This document shows, piece by piece, positions 46,002 to 58,000 of a stretch of DNA of 64,000 bases. How positions within the stretch are numbered: position 1 is the stretch's first letter; each line of letters begins with the position of its first letter. This DNA is from Clarkia xantiana subsp. parviflora (Eukaryota; Streptophyta; Magnoliopsida; Myrtales; Onagraceae). The stretch spans positions 17,714,763 through 17,778,762 of the forward strand of contig JAPTYO010000007.1 in assembly GCA_036873135.1 (NCBI GenBank), written 5' to 3'. The notes beneath the pieces are model-generated. The model was not told where the DNA came from, did not search any database, and saw nothing but the letters and a program-made list of their open reading frames with translations. Both the position numbers and the translations under genes were made by a program.

Positions 46002-48824
46002 TTCTCTCACTTGGCCAGATAATCACATAAGTCTTACATCTTTAAGGAATAACATAAGGCGCGCGTAAAATCTAATCTTTCCGTTCATCATAATCACTTA
46101 CATTCAATAATCTATAAATGCGGGTTATGGCGGTCATACACTTATATAAGCAGCATACTCCCTTCCATATACCACGACAGTTACATCTTATCAAATGTAA
46201 GCCTGTAAGTAATATTTATAAACACATTAGGGTCCAAGTAAGGCTTTGCATAAGGTTTTCCCGTTATCATAAACATTATGTGTACACAATCATAATTAAC
46301 AGGAAAACATTTGAGTCAGAAACATATCATTGAGCTCAGAGTGTCAAACATCATCATCATCATCAACTTTACAACTAAGACCCATTATTTGCATGCTTCT
46401 TTAATGTCATTAGTTGTAAACATTCATTTAAATACATCATTGTCAGCTTGGCCATTATGCTGACAGACACTCTTGTTTCTGAACTTTCTTCTTAACGACA
46501 ATAAACTTTTATTCCATAAGTTTGCACCTTTAATGCTTGTCGTTTTGACGAAGAAATAACTGTGGCGTTATTACGATAAATTTTCCAGCGACTTGGTAAC
46601 GGTGTCGACAACCTCAAGCCCTGAAATAAGTCTCACAGTTCTTAATGCATGATAAACATGCTAAAGCCTTACTTTACATTATTGATAACGACAGATAATT
46701 ACTACTTTTCTGTAATATTGCTCCAACACATAAAAGGAACAATTAATTAAGAGTGGACTTTCAACTGTCAAGATATCCCTTAAATCTGAATCTACATGAA
46801 CATAAATGCATTCACATGTTCTTGTAGGTGCATTAGGACTTTATTTGCAGCATTTGCGAATTATACTCCCTCTTTAAGATCATTTCAATGTGAGCTTTCT
46901 GAGATAATCCAACGTAATTGTGACTAGATTTAAATTTTAATTTAATCTTAGTCACATAAATTGTCTCTCACATTAACTTTCATCTTAACTTCAGAGAGAA
47001 TCATAATAAATCATTTAAATGTGAGCAAAATATAATCAATTATACAGGTAAAATATCTACATACTCCCACTAATCTTACGGTTCATATGGTTGTCAAGTC
47101 ACTCACTAAACCATTCGTGGGAATATTTATTTTATCTCATAAATTGATTTCTAAAATGACAATTCATTAATTGAGAAATATATAATTCATAGCATAATAT
47201 ATTGTGAGAATGAAACCGGAAAATATTTACTAATATCTGAATCCTACAAGTAAACCAACTTCCAGAATAATAAGTTTTTGTAATGTCATTCTAAATGGTT
47301 TAACTTTATCAGATGATTATACTTTTATTTCTTCATGGAGTATCATGTCTTTCGAACATTATCCCTTATGTTGAAATTTTCATTCAACTTATGGAACTAT
47401 ATTCTAATCCATGTGAATAATGTATTCATACAGATAGACAATGTCTATCATTTACCTTAATATCCACATCTTATTATTCAGACACTCCCACTAATTTCAT
47501 CATTCTTAATATTAACATAACTGGTTTCTACAATTTTCGGACTTCAATTAAGAAAGTAAGTCTTTATACCCTTTGATCTTTTAATGTTACTCTAAAGTAC
47601 ACATTTCATTCAAGAATCCGTTCTTTAATGTGGATCATAAACATTTACTTTACTTTTATTAGACAACCTCAAACATAACGATGTCTTAATCAAGCTCCCT
47701 TCCAACGCACAGATCAATAAAAGGTTGGAACTGCCTTTATGGGATCTCAGACTTAACTCATACATCCACAACTTAATGTCATTAATGGGTAAAGAAGATT
47801 TACTTGTCTAACTCTTAACTGTAACTTTCAAAGTCCGATTATATTTCCCACAATACTATTTTCATAAATGTATGACATGCTCTCTTAAGAAGGCTTATTA
47901 ATGAACTAAAAGTCATATCATACTTTTATACATTTCTCATGAAAGTCACCAAACATAAAGACATTTTAAGTTTTCACGTTTCTATCTAATTGCTTAATTT
48001 CCATCAAGAAAAAACACTCAGCAAATGGATATAGTCATACATGAATAACATTAATAAGCGTGACTAACTAATTTTCTTCATTAACTCTTAATACGGAAAA
48101 ATAAACATAAATTCATAAGTTCAAGAAGATATATATAAATTATCCCCCTATTCTTGACACTTATTAATTTTCCGTATAAATAATCATGCAATAAGCGAGA
48201 TATACGAAATATTACATTTTATTCATGTATGAAAAACAATTGCACTAACCTTTTAGCAGCACTCCTTTATGCATGATTGACATGTGACTTCCTTATTCTT
48301 CATAAACATACGAGCTAATTCAATATCACATAATGAACACTTTGTAGTGCTCTCATAAATATTGAGTTGTCTCTAGTCATCCTTAAGGTCTTTAATCTTG
48401 CTCCATAAATTAGCCAACTCAAACTTCTACATTCTATACAACTCAAAACTTAATGATTGTAGGTTTGTACATACGAGTGACTTATTACATAACTTGTACT
48501 TTCATCCACAAAACTTCATAATTTTCTTTCTTTACTGTTTGTGGAATAAGACAATATTATTCGCATAAACTTAATATTTACTATGTTGTATCGTGTTTAT
48601 ACTTTATGATTTGACTTTCTACTTAAGTTGTGTACCCGTAAGGTTACTGTTTAATTGTGTTAAGTCAGGACCTAGTAACTTTAGTGGAACCTGACTTACA
48701 CGGTTTAGAAAGTCAAACCTATTAAACACAATAACAGAACATACATGTGAATTAACTATAATAGCTGCAAATTACATACTTGCTCATTCATAAAATAAGT
48801 TAATAAGAATCAGCTAATCATTTA

Positions 48825-49070
48825 AAGTATATCATAATCGACATTTGGGCAACAACTATAATATACTATCATTAAGTAAATGTCAATTAGTAAATAAACT
48901 ATTATAGATTCAGATAATCAATAAGAGTATATCATAGTCGACCTTTGGGCAACGACTACAATACACTAATCTTAATTAAATGCCATAACATTATTTGGAA
49001 ATTATCAAAGTATATTATAACCGACCTTTGGGCAACAGCTATAATACACGAATCTTAATTCAATTCCATA
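48825..49070. repeat. Internal module repeated three times in the LARD-like element
   Basis: Three copies, 80-90 bp apart, of a unit containing TTTGGGCAAC, then TATAATACAC, then TTAATT (around 48845, 48945 and 49027). A second module with CACTTTGGTGATTAGAAACT recurs at about 49540, 49625 and 49705, and a longer pair of about 75 bp at 49310-49390 and 49428-49505. Confidence 0.75.
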
Positions 49071-50299
49071 ACATTATTGGACAATTAAAGAAAATCTTCG
49101 GTTAAATATACAAGTTATCTTTGGATATACAAATATACAGAACCAAAAGATCTTAATTATCCCATCATGTTTACAAGTTATAGAAAGCGATTCACCTTTG
49201 GGCAAATCCTAAAATTCTAGTAACATGTAAACGTCAATTTATCCACTTGTAAACAGTAATAGGCATTTCATCATTATAGTGGATAAATGACAATTGTATT
49301 ATATGCACGAAAAAAATAAACATTCTAGATTAGTCACTTTGGTGGCAATAACCTACTTCAAATACAAGTTCATGCACATAATTATTGATCTTTATTTAGA
49401 CATTACTATTGTATTATACGCATGAAGAAATAAACATTCTAGATTAGCCATTTTGGTGACAATAATCTAGTTAAAATATATGTTCATGCATATAATAATT
49501 GATTTTCTTTAGGCATGACAACACATTTTAGTTCTGTCACTTTGGTGACTAGAAACTAACTATAAAGTCATGCTGATAGTAATGTCTCATTAAACCATAA
49601 CCTTATCATTCTAGTTCAATCACTTTGGTGATTAGAAACTAACTATAAAGTCATGATGATCGTAAATGCATCATTCATGCATAACATTATCATTCTAGTT
49701 CAATCACTTTGGTGATTAGAAATTAGCCATAAAGTCATGCATGTAGGCTTTAAAGTAATATTTCAATAACTAATTATAACCCGACGTAATGGTTATCATC
49801 ATAGGATTGAAACATCACTAGAAAACAGTAGGTTTGGCTAAAATAAAATATTTTTAACCATTAAAGTTAATGGTTTTACACCATAAAACTATAATTTTCC
49901 TTAATGAGTAGCGGAAGCAATTAACAAGGAAACTAAAGCAAGTAATCATTCATGCAATAACCATTTTCATGCTTAATTCAAACTTGCTAAATCCTTCATT
50001 ATTGAAACATAATCAACCCTTAATTTCTAATTAGAACAATTCATGTTAAACAACTAACAGATTGAACAATTAAACAATTTAATAGACACATGACACCTTT
50101 CTAGGAAAGAATTCCACTGAACGTAATTTAATTGGCCCAGATTTGAATCATGATTGATGTGTAGATAAACAAGCAAGTACATCACAAAGCCGATGATTTA
50201 ATTGAATTCCATCAAGCGGACAAATTATTCCACCGATTAAATTTGATTTCACGATTTAATTATTTCCTTTGATCATGCTTAGCTTGCTTTGATACCACA

Positions 50300-50731
50300 T
50301 GTAAGTTTTTTACAAACCCTAATTACCAGGATCTTGATCATGCTTTATGAGGGAAAAGATATAGAGAGGAACGACTTACCCGGTAATTGATTTCGATTCC
50401 TCTGATCTTCTTAGACTGTCGATGTGCTTCTCTGTAGAACGGTTCTACTTCTCTCCCTTGTCCATCCTTCTGTCAGAGACCAGTTGATGGAGAACTGCTC
50501 TTAATCTCTGTGTCTGTAACTGGCAGGGAGAGAGGACCGTTTATAATATTAACCCTTTAATCTGGTACGTCCATCAAGTGACCAATTGAACGGTCTAGAT
50601 TAAATACATTCCATAAAGACATATATTGATATAATATAATATAATACATTATTCAATATATCTATATTCATTAATATTATCTGGCCATATAATTAGAATA
50701 TATATTGTAACATTAAATATATATTCTTACA
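50300..50731 (-). repeat. 5' LTR (right) of the LARD-like element
   Basis: 432 bp, adjacent to the primer-binding site, so this copy carries the element's promoter, which reads toward lower coordinates. Confidence 0.95.
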
Positions 50732-50999
50732 CAATATAGAATGAATTTCCGAATTAAGATCAGACAGTGGGAGAAAAACAGCAGCAATAATCGGTTTAGA
50801 AAGACACGATGACATAACTAAATAGAAAGGTTTGTCTCAGATTATGTCATTGTTCAAATATATGAATCAAGAAGATGAATTGAAGAACAAAACCGTAAAG
50901 TGGAGAATCTCCCCAACTTGTTCATTCTATAGATTGATGATTACAATGTTCAGTAGCTAGCTTATATATCAAGTAACCTCATAACAAAAATATAACTAA

Positions 51000-52085
51000 C
51001 AATCTTCTACTATTAACAAGATGGTCCTCTAACTTAGGAGAAGATGGACTTTAGTCTTCTTGTACACTTCAACATTCATCTCGGCTTCTCCTTCTTTTCT
51101 ACTCTATCTACCCCATCATCTGCTTCATATAAATTCTTCACCCTGTAGCAGCTCAGCAGTGAATGATGTTGTTCTTTTGGGAAGGTCTTCGTAAGTAAGT
51201 CAACTAGTTGATCTTCTGAGCTCACATATGCCATATATATCACACCATTCATCAAATTATCTCTCACACAAAGTGACAAAAAAAAATCGATGTACTTTGT
51301 TATTTCATGGAAAATAGGATTTTTAGCAATCTTTTGCTGTTTCGTTATCGTATCTCAGTGCAGTAGGTCATGTTGCTTCCAGCTTCAATTCAACTAATAA
51401 GCCTAAAATCCAGATTATTTCTGAAAGACACATACTCATGCTTTGATATTCAGCTTCAGCACTCGACCTTAATACTGTGTTCTGCTTCTTGGACTTCCAT
51501 GAAATCATTGATCTTCCTAAGAAAATTAAAAAACTAGTGACTGATCTCCTGCTTATCGGACAGGATGCCCAATCATTATCACAACAGGCCATTGTTTAGT
51601 GCATCTGTTTATCACTTGAAAAATAAAGGCCCAAACTAGGATTATCTTTTATGTATCTTATCACACTATATGCAACTGTCAAATGTGACTTCTTTGGATT
51701 GTAAACATATTGACTGCGGTTTGGGCAATATATGCAATGTCTGGCGGAGTCATTGTAATATACAATAGTCTTCCTTCCCTCAAGCCTCCTATAGAGCTCA
51801 GCATCTTTCAGATATGATGAATAACTTAGATTTCAAAAGACTTGCATCAATTATGAGCTCCAAGGCATATTTTCTATAGTTAAAAGAACAATCCCTTCCA
51901 TTAATTTTGCAACTTCAAATTTCAAGAAATATCCCAGTGTGCCCAAATCCTTCAACTTAAATAAGACTTCAAAATCACTTTGAGGTGATTAATCATTACT
52001 TCACTTGATCATATAATCAAGAGATCATCCAAATATACTAGAAGATGAACTTGATGTCATTTAACTTGTACACTTTAACTGACGT
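51000..52085 (-). pseudogene. Copia-type polyprotein fragment (reverse transcriptase end and RNase H), broken
   Basis: On the minus strand, DAELYRRLEGR and NPKKSHLTVAYSVIRYIKDN (about 51630-51810) match the end of Copia reverse transcriptase. WASCPISRRSVTSFLIFLG and SWKSKKQNTVLRSSAEAEY (51368-51592) are the RNase H start with its acid residues. NPIFHEITKYIDFF, then CHFVRD and SSEDQLVDLLTK (51076-51330) are its end. At least two frameshifts separate the parts. A short 3' LTR remnant beginning TGTTAG may lie just below 51002. The 5' part of the element is missing. Confidence 0.85.
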
Positions 52086-52104
52086 TCCACAATTTCCGAG
52101 CACT
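52084..52104 (+). pseudogene. Tiny remnant of a second methyltransferase copy
   Basis: The bases TTCC-CAATTTCCGAGCACT match the last exon of the methyltransferase (41531-41550) with one change. The continuation is found 1.45 kb downstream (53556 onward), so an insertion separates them. Confidence 0.55.
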
Positions 52105-53555
52105 AGGAAAGTTAGATAGTACTATTAATTAGAAGCTATTTATCTTAGTCTTTCCTTACAGAAGTTTTGTCGGAATAAGTTGGGAGCTTTCTCACTTACT
52201 CATTCTAAGGTTCCCATAGGTGGAGACCTTCAAGTCAATTCACTCAGGTAATGCCAACGACCAATCAACTATACACCGATGAAAGCTCTATCAACGACCT
52301 ATAATTATCGCCGGATCTGAAGCTTCCCCGTCTGCTTCTCATTTTCTATCGCCGAATCTCTATTTATTTCGCAAGATCTACCAATTTCCATATCTCTACC
52401 TACACCCCGTAGTTGACCGATTAGTTTCATACTCACCATGTTTGCTTTCATGTTTTTGTTGTTACCGCCACCTCCCATGCCAAATTCTGATCTACCTTCA
52501 GTCGTCTCCACTAACGACAATATCGCCGGGTCGTTACTTGGGTCTACGCATGTTTAATTGTGATTTTGGCCAATATTTTGTACAAATACCCCTTCAAGTA
52601 GGAAAACAAATTCTACAGAATCCCATGGCCAATTTGCAAACAATTATCCACATAATTAACCGATCATATTATTCGGATTTGGATATGGTTTGAGTGTATA
52701 CAACTCTTTTAAACTAGTTATCCTTCCAGAGAAACTGAGTTTTCTTCGATACCTTTACCATGCGTTAGTCCTCGGATGCCTCAGTAGCTTGGTTTTTGAC
52801 ATTGACTACTTTTGAGGAACTTCAACCAACTTTAGCCCTCATCTGGTTTTTCTTGTTTTTTAATTGGATTATCTGTGATTTTATCGTATTTGGTACACTT
52901 TCTAGTATTGCTTGTCGCGCATGGCTACTACTAGCTAAATCTTCTTTGAAAGAGTCTCAATTCTTGTTCATGGTTTTGGTCGTTCAGCTGAATTAGATCC
53001 GGTCCTCTTCACCAAGTTTACCCCTAACATGCGCTATTCCTCCGATGTTCATCGTTCATGGATGCCTCGGTAGCTTGGTTCTTGGCATTGAGTACCTCTT
53101 AGGAACTTCAACCAACTTAAACCCCTCATGTGTTTTTCTCTTTTACTAATTGGATTATCTACCCGCTATTTTATTATATATACATTTGGTATATTTTCTA
53201 GTATTGTTTGTGGCGCGTGCTACTTCTAGCTAAATCTTTTTTTAAAAGAAACTCAGTTATTATTCATGGTTTTGGTTGTTATATTGAATCAGATCTGGTC
53301 CTCTTCACCAAGTTTCTATCATATTCATTTGTTTGAGGTCTTTTCTATTGTTAAGCTAATTTTGGGTATTAGTATTTATATGTTTGTACCTTATTATTTT
53401 GTTCTTCCGGATTTTCCGGTTATGCTAGCAACTACACTATTTATACACTAACTTGAATTTGTCCAAAAATCCCATTATAACTGCTTTTTTTTCCCTTAAT
53501 TTTATAATCTCTATAGTTTTCCTAATAATATCAGCTTTCCTATTAAAAGAAAGTC
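52105..53555. mobile_element. Unclassified 1.45-kb insertion in the methyltransferase remnant
   Basis: It interrupts two matches to the methyltransferase last exon; GAGC occurs at both edges and may be a short target duplication. It contains a direct tandem repeat with a 286-bp period (about 52774-53020 and 53060-53316). No transposase, reverse transcriptase or terminal inverted repeats were recognised. Confidence 0.45.
52774..53316 (+). repeat. Two-copy tandem repeat, 286-bp period
   Basis: Both copies start GGATGCCTC(A/G)GTAGCTTGG and end CTCTTCACCAAGTTT; they share most of their length but differ by substitutions and small gaps. Confidence 0.8.
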
Positions 53556-53810
53556 AGAGCGGTATATTACTTATTTAACAGTTCTAGAATTTCAAAAGTG
53601 AGTCGATGTGGAGGGACATAAATAAATTGAGACAATGTTGTAATAAGTTGTTCTTTAATATTATGTGTATCCATCGAAACTCGAAAGGAATCGGCATTAT
53701 TATCTTTCAATTCCTATGTTCCGAATATGGTACGTTGTTTGGTGTACGTAACCGAACATGTGTTATTATTGTTCTGTCTTACTAATGCAGTGTTGCGTAG
53801 AGTTATTGAG
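53556..53810 (+). pseudogene. 3' end of a decayed tandem methyltransferase copy
   Basis: GTTCTAGAATTTCAAAAGTG is identical to the last codons of the methyltransferase at 41573-41592 and is followed by the same stop. Similarity continues through some 200 bp of 3' UTR (GTTGTAATAAGTT, CATTATTATCTTTCA, CCTATGTTCCGAATAT-like, TTTGGTGTA...ACCGAACA, TGTTCTGTC). All upstream exons are missing. It is a tandem duplicate destroyed by insertions and deletion. Confidence 0.8.
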
Positions 53811-55060
53811 ATTTTCCCTTTCCCTTTCATCTATATATATGTATACAAGGTAGTGTGCTGTGCTTATTAACTCTGCATCAGTTTAGGCCCTACCTAACAA
53901 CTTCCTTACCGTTTGGTACGCCCTAATGACGGTTCAATCTTAAATTACATATCCACACCACATGACACATCCATCCGCATGCATTATATATATTTTAAAA
54001 GTATATGGTGTAATTTCAAGTCTCACTGTTAATTAAGCTCTGTAATCTATTATCCATATCCAATAGGTTTTTAAATAAAAACATAAAACAATATAAATTC
54101 ATTTTCCATTCAGGTTCGTCATACCATTCAGCTAACTCGATCGGTTTTAGAATAAAACTATATAAAATCATTTATCCTATAAATTCACCCGACCATACTA
54201 TTCGTCCAACCTATTAATTTTCTTAAAAAAATCATAAAACTAACTAAACTTATTTTTTCTATTGAGTTCACCCAAGTTAACATATTGTTATGTTACAATA
54301 AAACAAAATATAAAACTACCTAAACTTTTAAAAAAAAAATTCAATTTTTTTTTAAACAAATTTTTTTCTAGTTCCGCATACTTAAAAATATATATTTTTT
54401 TTATATCGCCAGTAGCGGAAATAGTAATTTTGGTGAATAGCTTTCCGATAGGACTATTTAAGTTATATTAGTTTACATAATAAGATTTTTTTTTCCAAAT
54501 TTCTGAGTATCTATCTCTAAAACAAGTAATGAAAAGACTAAAGAGACGAAACAAGAAACAAAGTAGTGGAGAAAACAATGCTGCACCAAATAAATTAAGC
54601 TCTTCGATGTTCACTTAGTATACACAAACAGTAATCAGACAGTTCATATACGAGAATTATATTGGCCGATTGATCGATGCATCAAGGTAACATAGATCGA
54701 AACATATAATTAATAATCAATCTGTATCGATTAATATAATTATTATTGGTGATGAACATTAATCGATCGGTTGTTCATCACTCACTTCTGTCTCTCCCTC
54801 TCAATCTATCTATCTACCGGATGAAACGACCAAAAGAAATAGTTGGTAACTTGGCACAGTAGAAACCGAACCACCTCTTCTACAACGACCATCTAGCTAA
54901 CCTGTCACTGCTCATTCATAGCTGCTTTGTTACTTTCGCAACTTCACTAATAATTAATTCTTCAACTCAAATCAGTCTTCGATTTATCTATCTATCTATA
55001 TGCTGTAACTAGGCATTTTCTAGTTACTTCTCTTATCATCAGCGAAAGCCACCAAGAACC
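53811..55060. other. Upstream region of the NT-C2 gene
   Basis: AT-rich spacer; the part from about 54780 to 55060 is pyrimidine-rich and likely the promoter and leader of the following plus-strand gene. No other gene is seen. Confidence 0.5.
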
Positions 55061-58000
55061 ATGTTTAAGCTGCACCGAAATAAGGCAACTCGATCCGGAG
55101 AGAATATCGACTTCAAATTTTCTCAGCTCAAAGCTCTCCAGGTTAGAATTGTGATAATTTTTTCCCTTCAATTAATCTCACAGTTAAGAAAACAAATATA
55201 TATGATGAAAAAATATGGTGCAGGTTCCGAAAGGATGGGATAGGCTTTTTGTGTCGATTCTCTCTTGTCAAACAGGAAAAACAATTGCTAAATCGAGTAA
55301 GGCGTTGGTGCGAAACGGGACGTGTCAATGGACGGAGGATATAATGGAATCTATATGGGTGTCTCAAGATGATTCCTCCAAGGAATTCGAAGATTGTCTC
55401 TACAAACTTGTTCTAGCCACGGTATCTACATATTTTCTTAAGCAGTTGTAATCTTTACTTGGTTAACAAGAATCACATTTCCTAATTAATTAACCTCTCT
55501 TTTGGTATAAAGGGATCGGCTAGATCGGGCATTCTTGGAGAGGCGACAATCAATATCACGAGTTACGTAAATTTGGCTACTTCGGTCTCTGTTTCTGTTC
55601 CGTTGAAAAAATGTAATTCCGAGACAACTTTGCAGGCAAGTTATATATATATATATGTAGTCATTGTCGTATTTCTTATGATAATAATGCACATGACTCG
55701 GTATGTCCGGAACATTTTACCATGTTTGTTTGTCTGTTTGATTTACATACAGTTTAAGATTCAATGCTTAACTCCAAGAACAGACCTCCAATGCATTTAC
55801 TACCTAGTATATTTATGTATGTATGATGTTATGTCTACTACAGAGATGATGAACATATAGATACAGATTCACCTGTTGTGGACCCAAACGACAATAGCCT
55901 TGATTCGGAAGGTAGTGCGGCTAACTCTCACAAAGAGCTCGAGGCAGCGCCACATCAAGAACAGCTTAGGGTTCGGGTTAGCAAAGGACACTTGAAGGTA
56001 TTGCCCTCCTTATACTTTTACCTCATATAATAAGGGCTAAAAGTTATAATTATTTTTATGTGGGTGAACGGTTTTCAATACCCTGTAAAATTTTTAGAGC
56101 TTTCCAGACCTAACTACCTTATATGAACCTGTAAACATGTTTGTTCCCTAGTTAGTAGTGGAACCAGAACCTACATAGAACCTGTTATCGCGAGCAATGT
56201 TAGACCCTTTTGAAATCTCTATTTTTATCTAAAATGAACATAAATAATTCATACAATTTTTTTTGGGTAATATTTGCCCCTTACTTTGTCCCTGTAATGT
56301 ACGTGCATATTGTTTGGTATGAGATGTTCATTGACTCTTTTACATGTTCACCAAGCAATCAAGTTCTTCTAAAATGATGGTATGCGAATCGGCCTTCTAT
56401 TGCAGGAGATCAGTTACTCCTCTTCGGGATCACGTCATAGCTCCGATGAGAACATTTCAACAACTCTAAGCAATGGAGGTGGAAACTCTAACGGTGAAGA
56501 GCAGTGTGATATTCCCAACCTTCGATCTCTGAGTTCTTCCAAAGATCTCATCGAAGCGGCAGAAGATACCATAGCAGAGCTCCGTAAGGAAGCCAAAATG
56601 TGGGAGAGGAACGCGCAGAAGCTAATGCTCGATTTAGAGATATTGAGGGAGGAATTTGCAGACCAATCGAAGCAGCAGACTAACTTAGAGGTAGAGCTTT
56701 CAGCAGCGAAAGCCGAGCGAGATGGATTAAGAAAAGAAGTGGAGAGGATGAACTTGGTTTTGGAGAAGTCGGAAATGGAGGATGAAGAACAAGAACACCG
56801 AAAACAAAGCCGGGTGCCGATTCAGAAGGAGTTGGAGGAAGAGATGAGATTTCAGAAGGAAAGGAATGATCACTTGGCTCTGCAGTTGAGTAGGAGCCAA
56901 GAATCGAATATTGAGCTGGTTTCGGTTCTTCAGGAACTTGAAGACATTGTGGAGAAGCAGAAGGCTGAGATAGAAAGTGAATCAAAAAAGGATTTGCAAG
57001 TTAAATATGAAAGTGAATTGTCTGCTAAGGAAGAGGAAGTAATTAACTTGCGAGCTAAGTTATTTGAATTTACTGAACAAAGACATTCGTTGGAGGCCGA
57101 CATGGTAAAGGAAATGGAGTTGTTGAAAGAGAAGCTTCAAGAGCTTGAACGCGACTGCAATGAGCTTACAGAAGAAAACCTTGATCTTCTATTCAAGCTC
57201 AAGGAGATGAACGGAGGATCGAATCAGGGAGCTTCGGCCACATATGAACTGGCATCGATTGATTATTCAGCAAAATCAGTGAGTAGCAGCTCAGATCATG
57301 ACGGGGGTGAATACTGTCATGATGATAAGTCGAAGAAGAAGATGATCAAAGAAACGGATAGCAAATTTGATCTAATTTCTATTAAAGATGAGAAATCGAA
57401 GCTCGAGGAGATGCTGCAGTTGAAGGAAGCAGAGATTGAAGATCTTCATCGAGTAAACATCGAGCTGCAGGAGAATTTGCAGGCTATGCAGAGAGAAAGC
57501 GAGGTGACACTCAAATGCTTAAGTGATTTGCAGAATGATTTGAGTGTTCTTAGCAGCAGCTTCGATGCCCATGTCTCGGCGAATAAGATTCTCGAGAGGA
57601 AATCTCTAGATTTAGAGGGTAGAAATTCCGAATTGGAGTTTCATCTGTCGGAGTTGGATCGGGAGAACGCGCAGCTATCGGATTGGGTTTCTGGGTTGGA
57701 AGCTGAAACGATGAATCTGAAAGATGAAATATTTTCTAACCGAGTCGAAATTCAACAGAAGGAGCAAACCCTAGAAACCTTAGAAACAGAAAATGGAGAG
57801 CTAAGGAAGAAGAACCTAGATCTTGACGCTAAAGTGAAGGTGCAAGGAAATTGCCTTGAGAAATGCAGTGTTAAGGTCGAAACTCTTGAAGAAAGTTTAT
57901 CGCTATTGATGAAAGACGTTGCCTTGAAGGACAAGAAACTCTCTTCGGAGCTCCATGAACTTCTGGACAAGAACAAGGAACAAGAGGATCGGATTTCCGA

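Larger units (their letters stand above)
45570..50731 (-). mobile_element. Complete non-coding LTR retrotransposon (LARD-like), minus orientation
   Basis: Two LTRs of 432 bp (45570-46001 and 50300-50731) look identical base for base, begin TGTAAG and end CTTACA, and are flanked by the 5-bp duplication CAATA (45565-45569 and 50732-50736). On the minus strand the right LTR is the 5' LTR: after 2 bases comes TGGTATCAAAGCAAGC (50297-50282), a methionine-tRNA-type primer-binding site. Just before the other LTR is a purine tract (AAGTGAGAGAA, about 46012-46002). The 4.3-kb interior has no gag, protease, integrase or reverse transcriptase; the longest open frame is 71 codons. Identical LTRs imply a recent insertion, mobilised by enzymes from another element. 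Confidence 0.95.

Noticed and set aside
48825..49070. CRISPR-like array of spaced repeats
   Set aside because: The units are diverged, AT-rich, only three in number and lie within a plant retrotransposon; CRISPR arrays do not occur in plant nuclear DNA.
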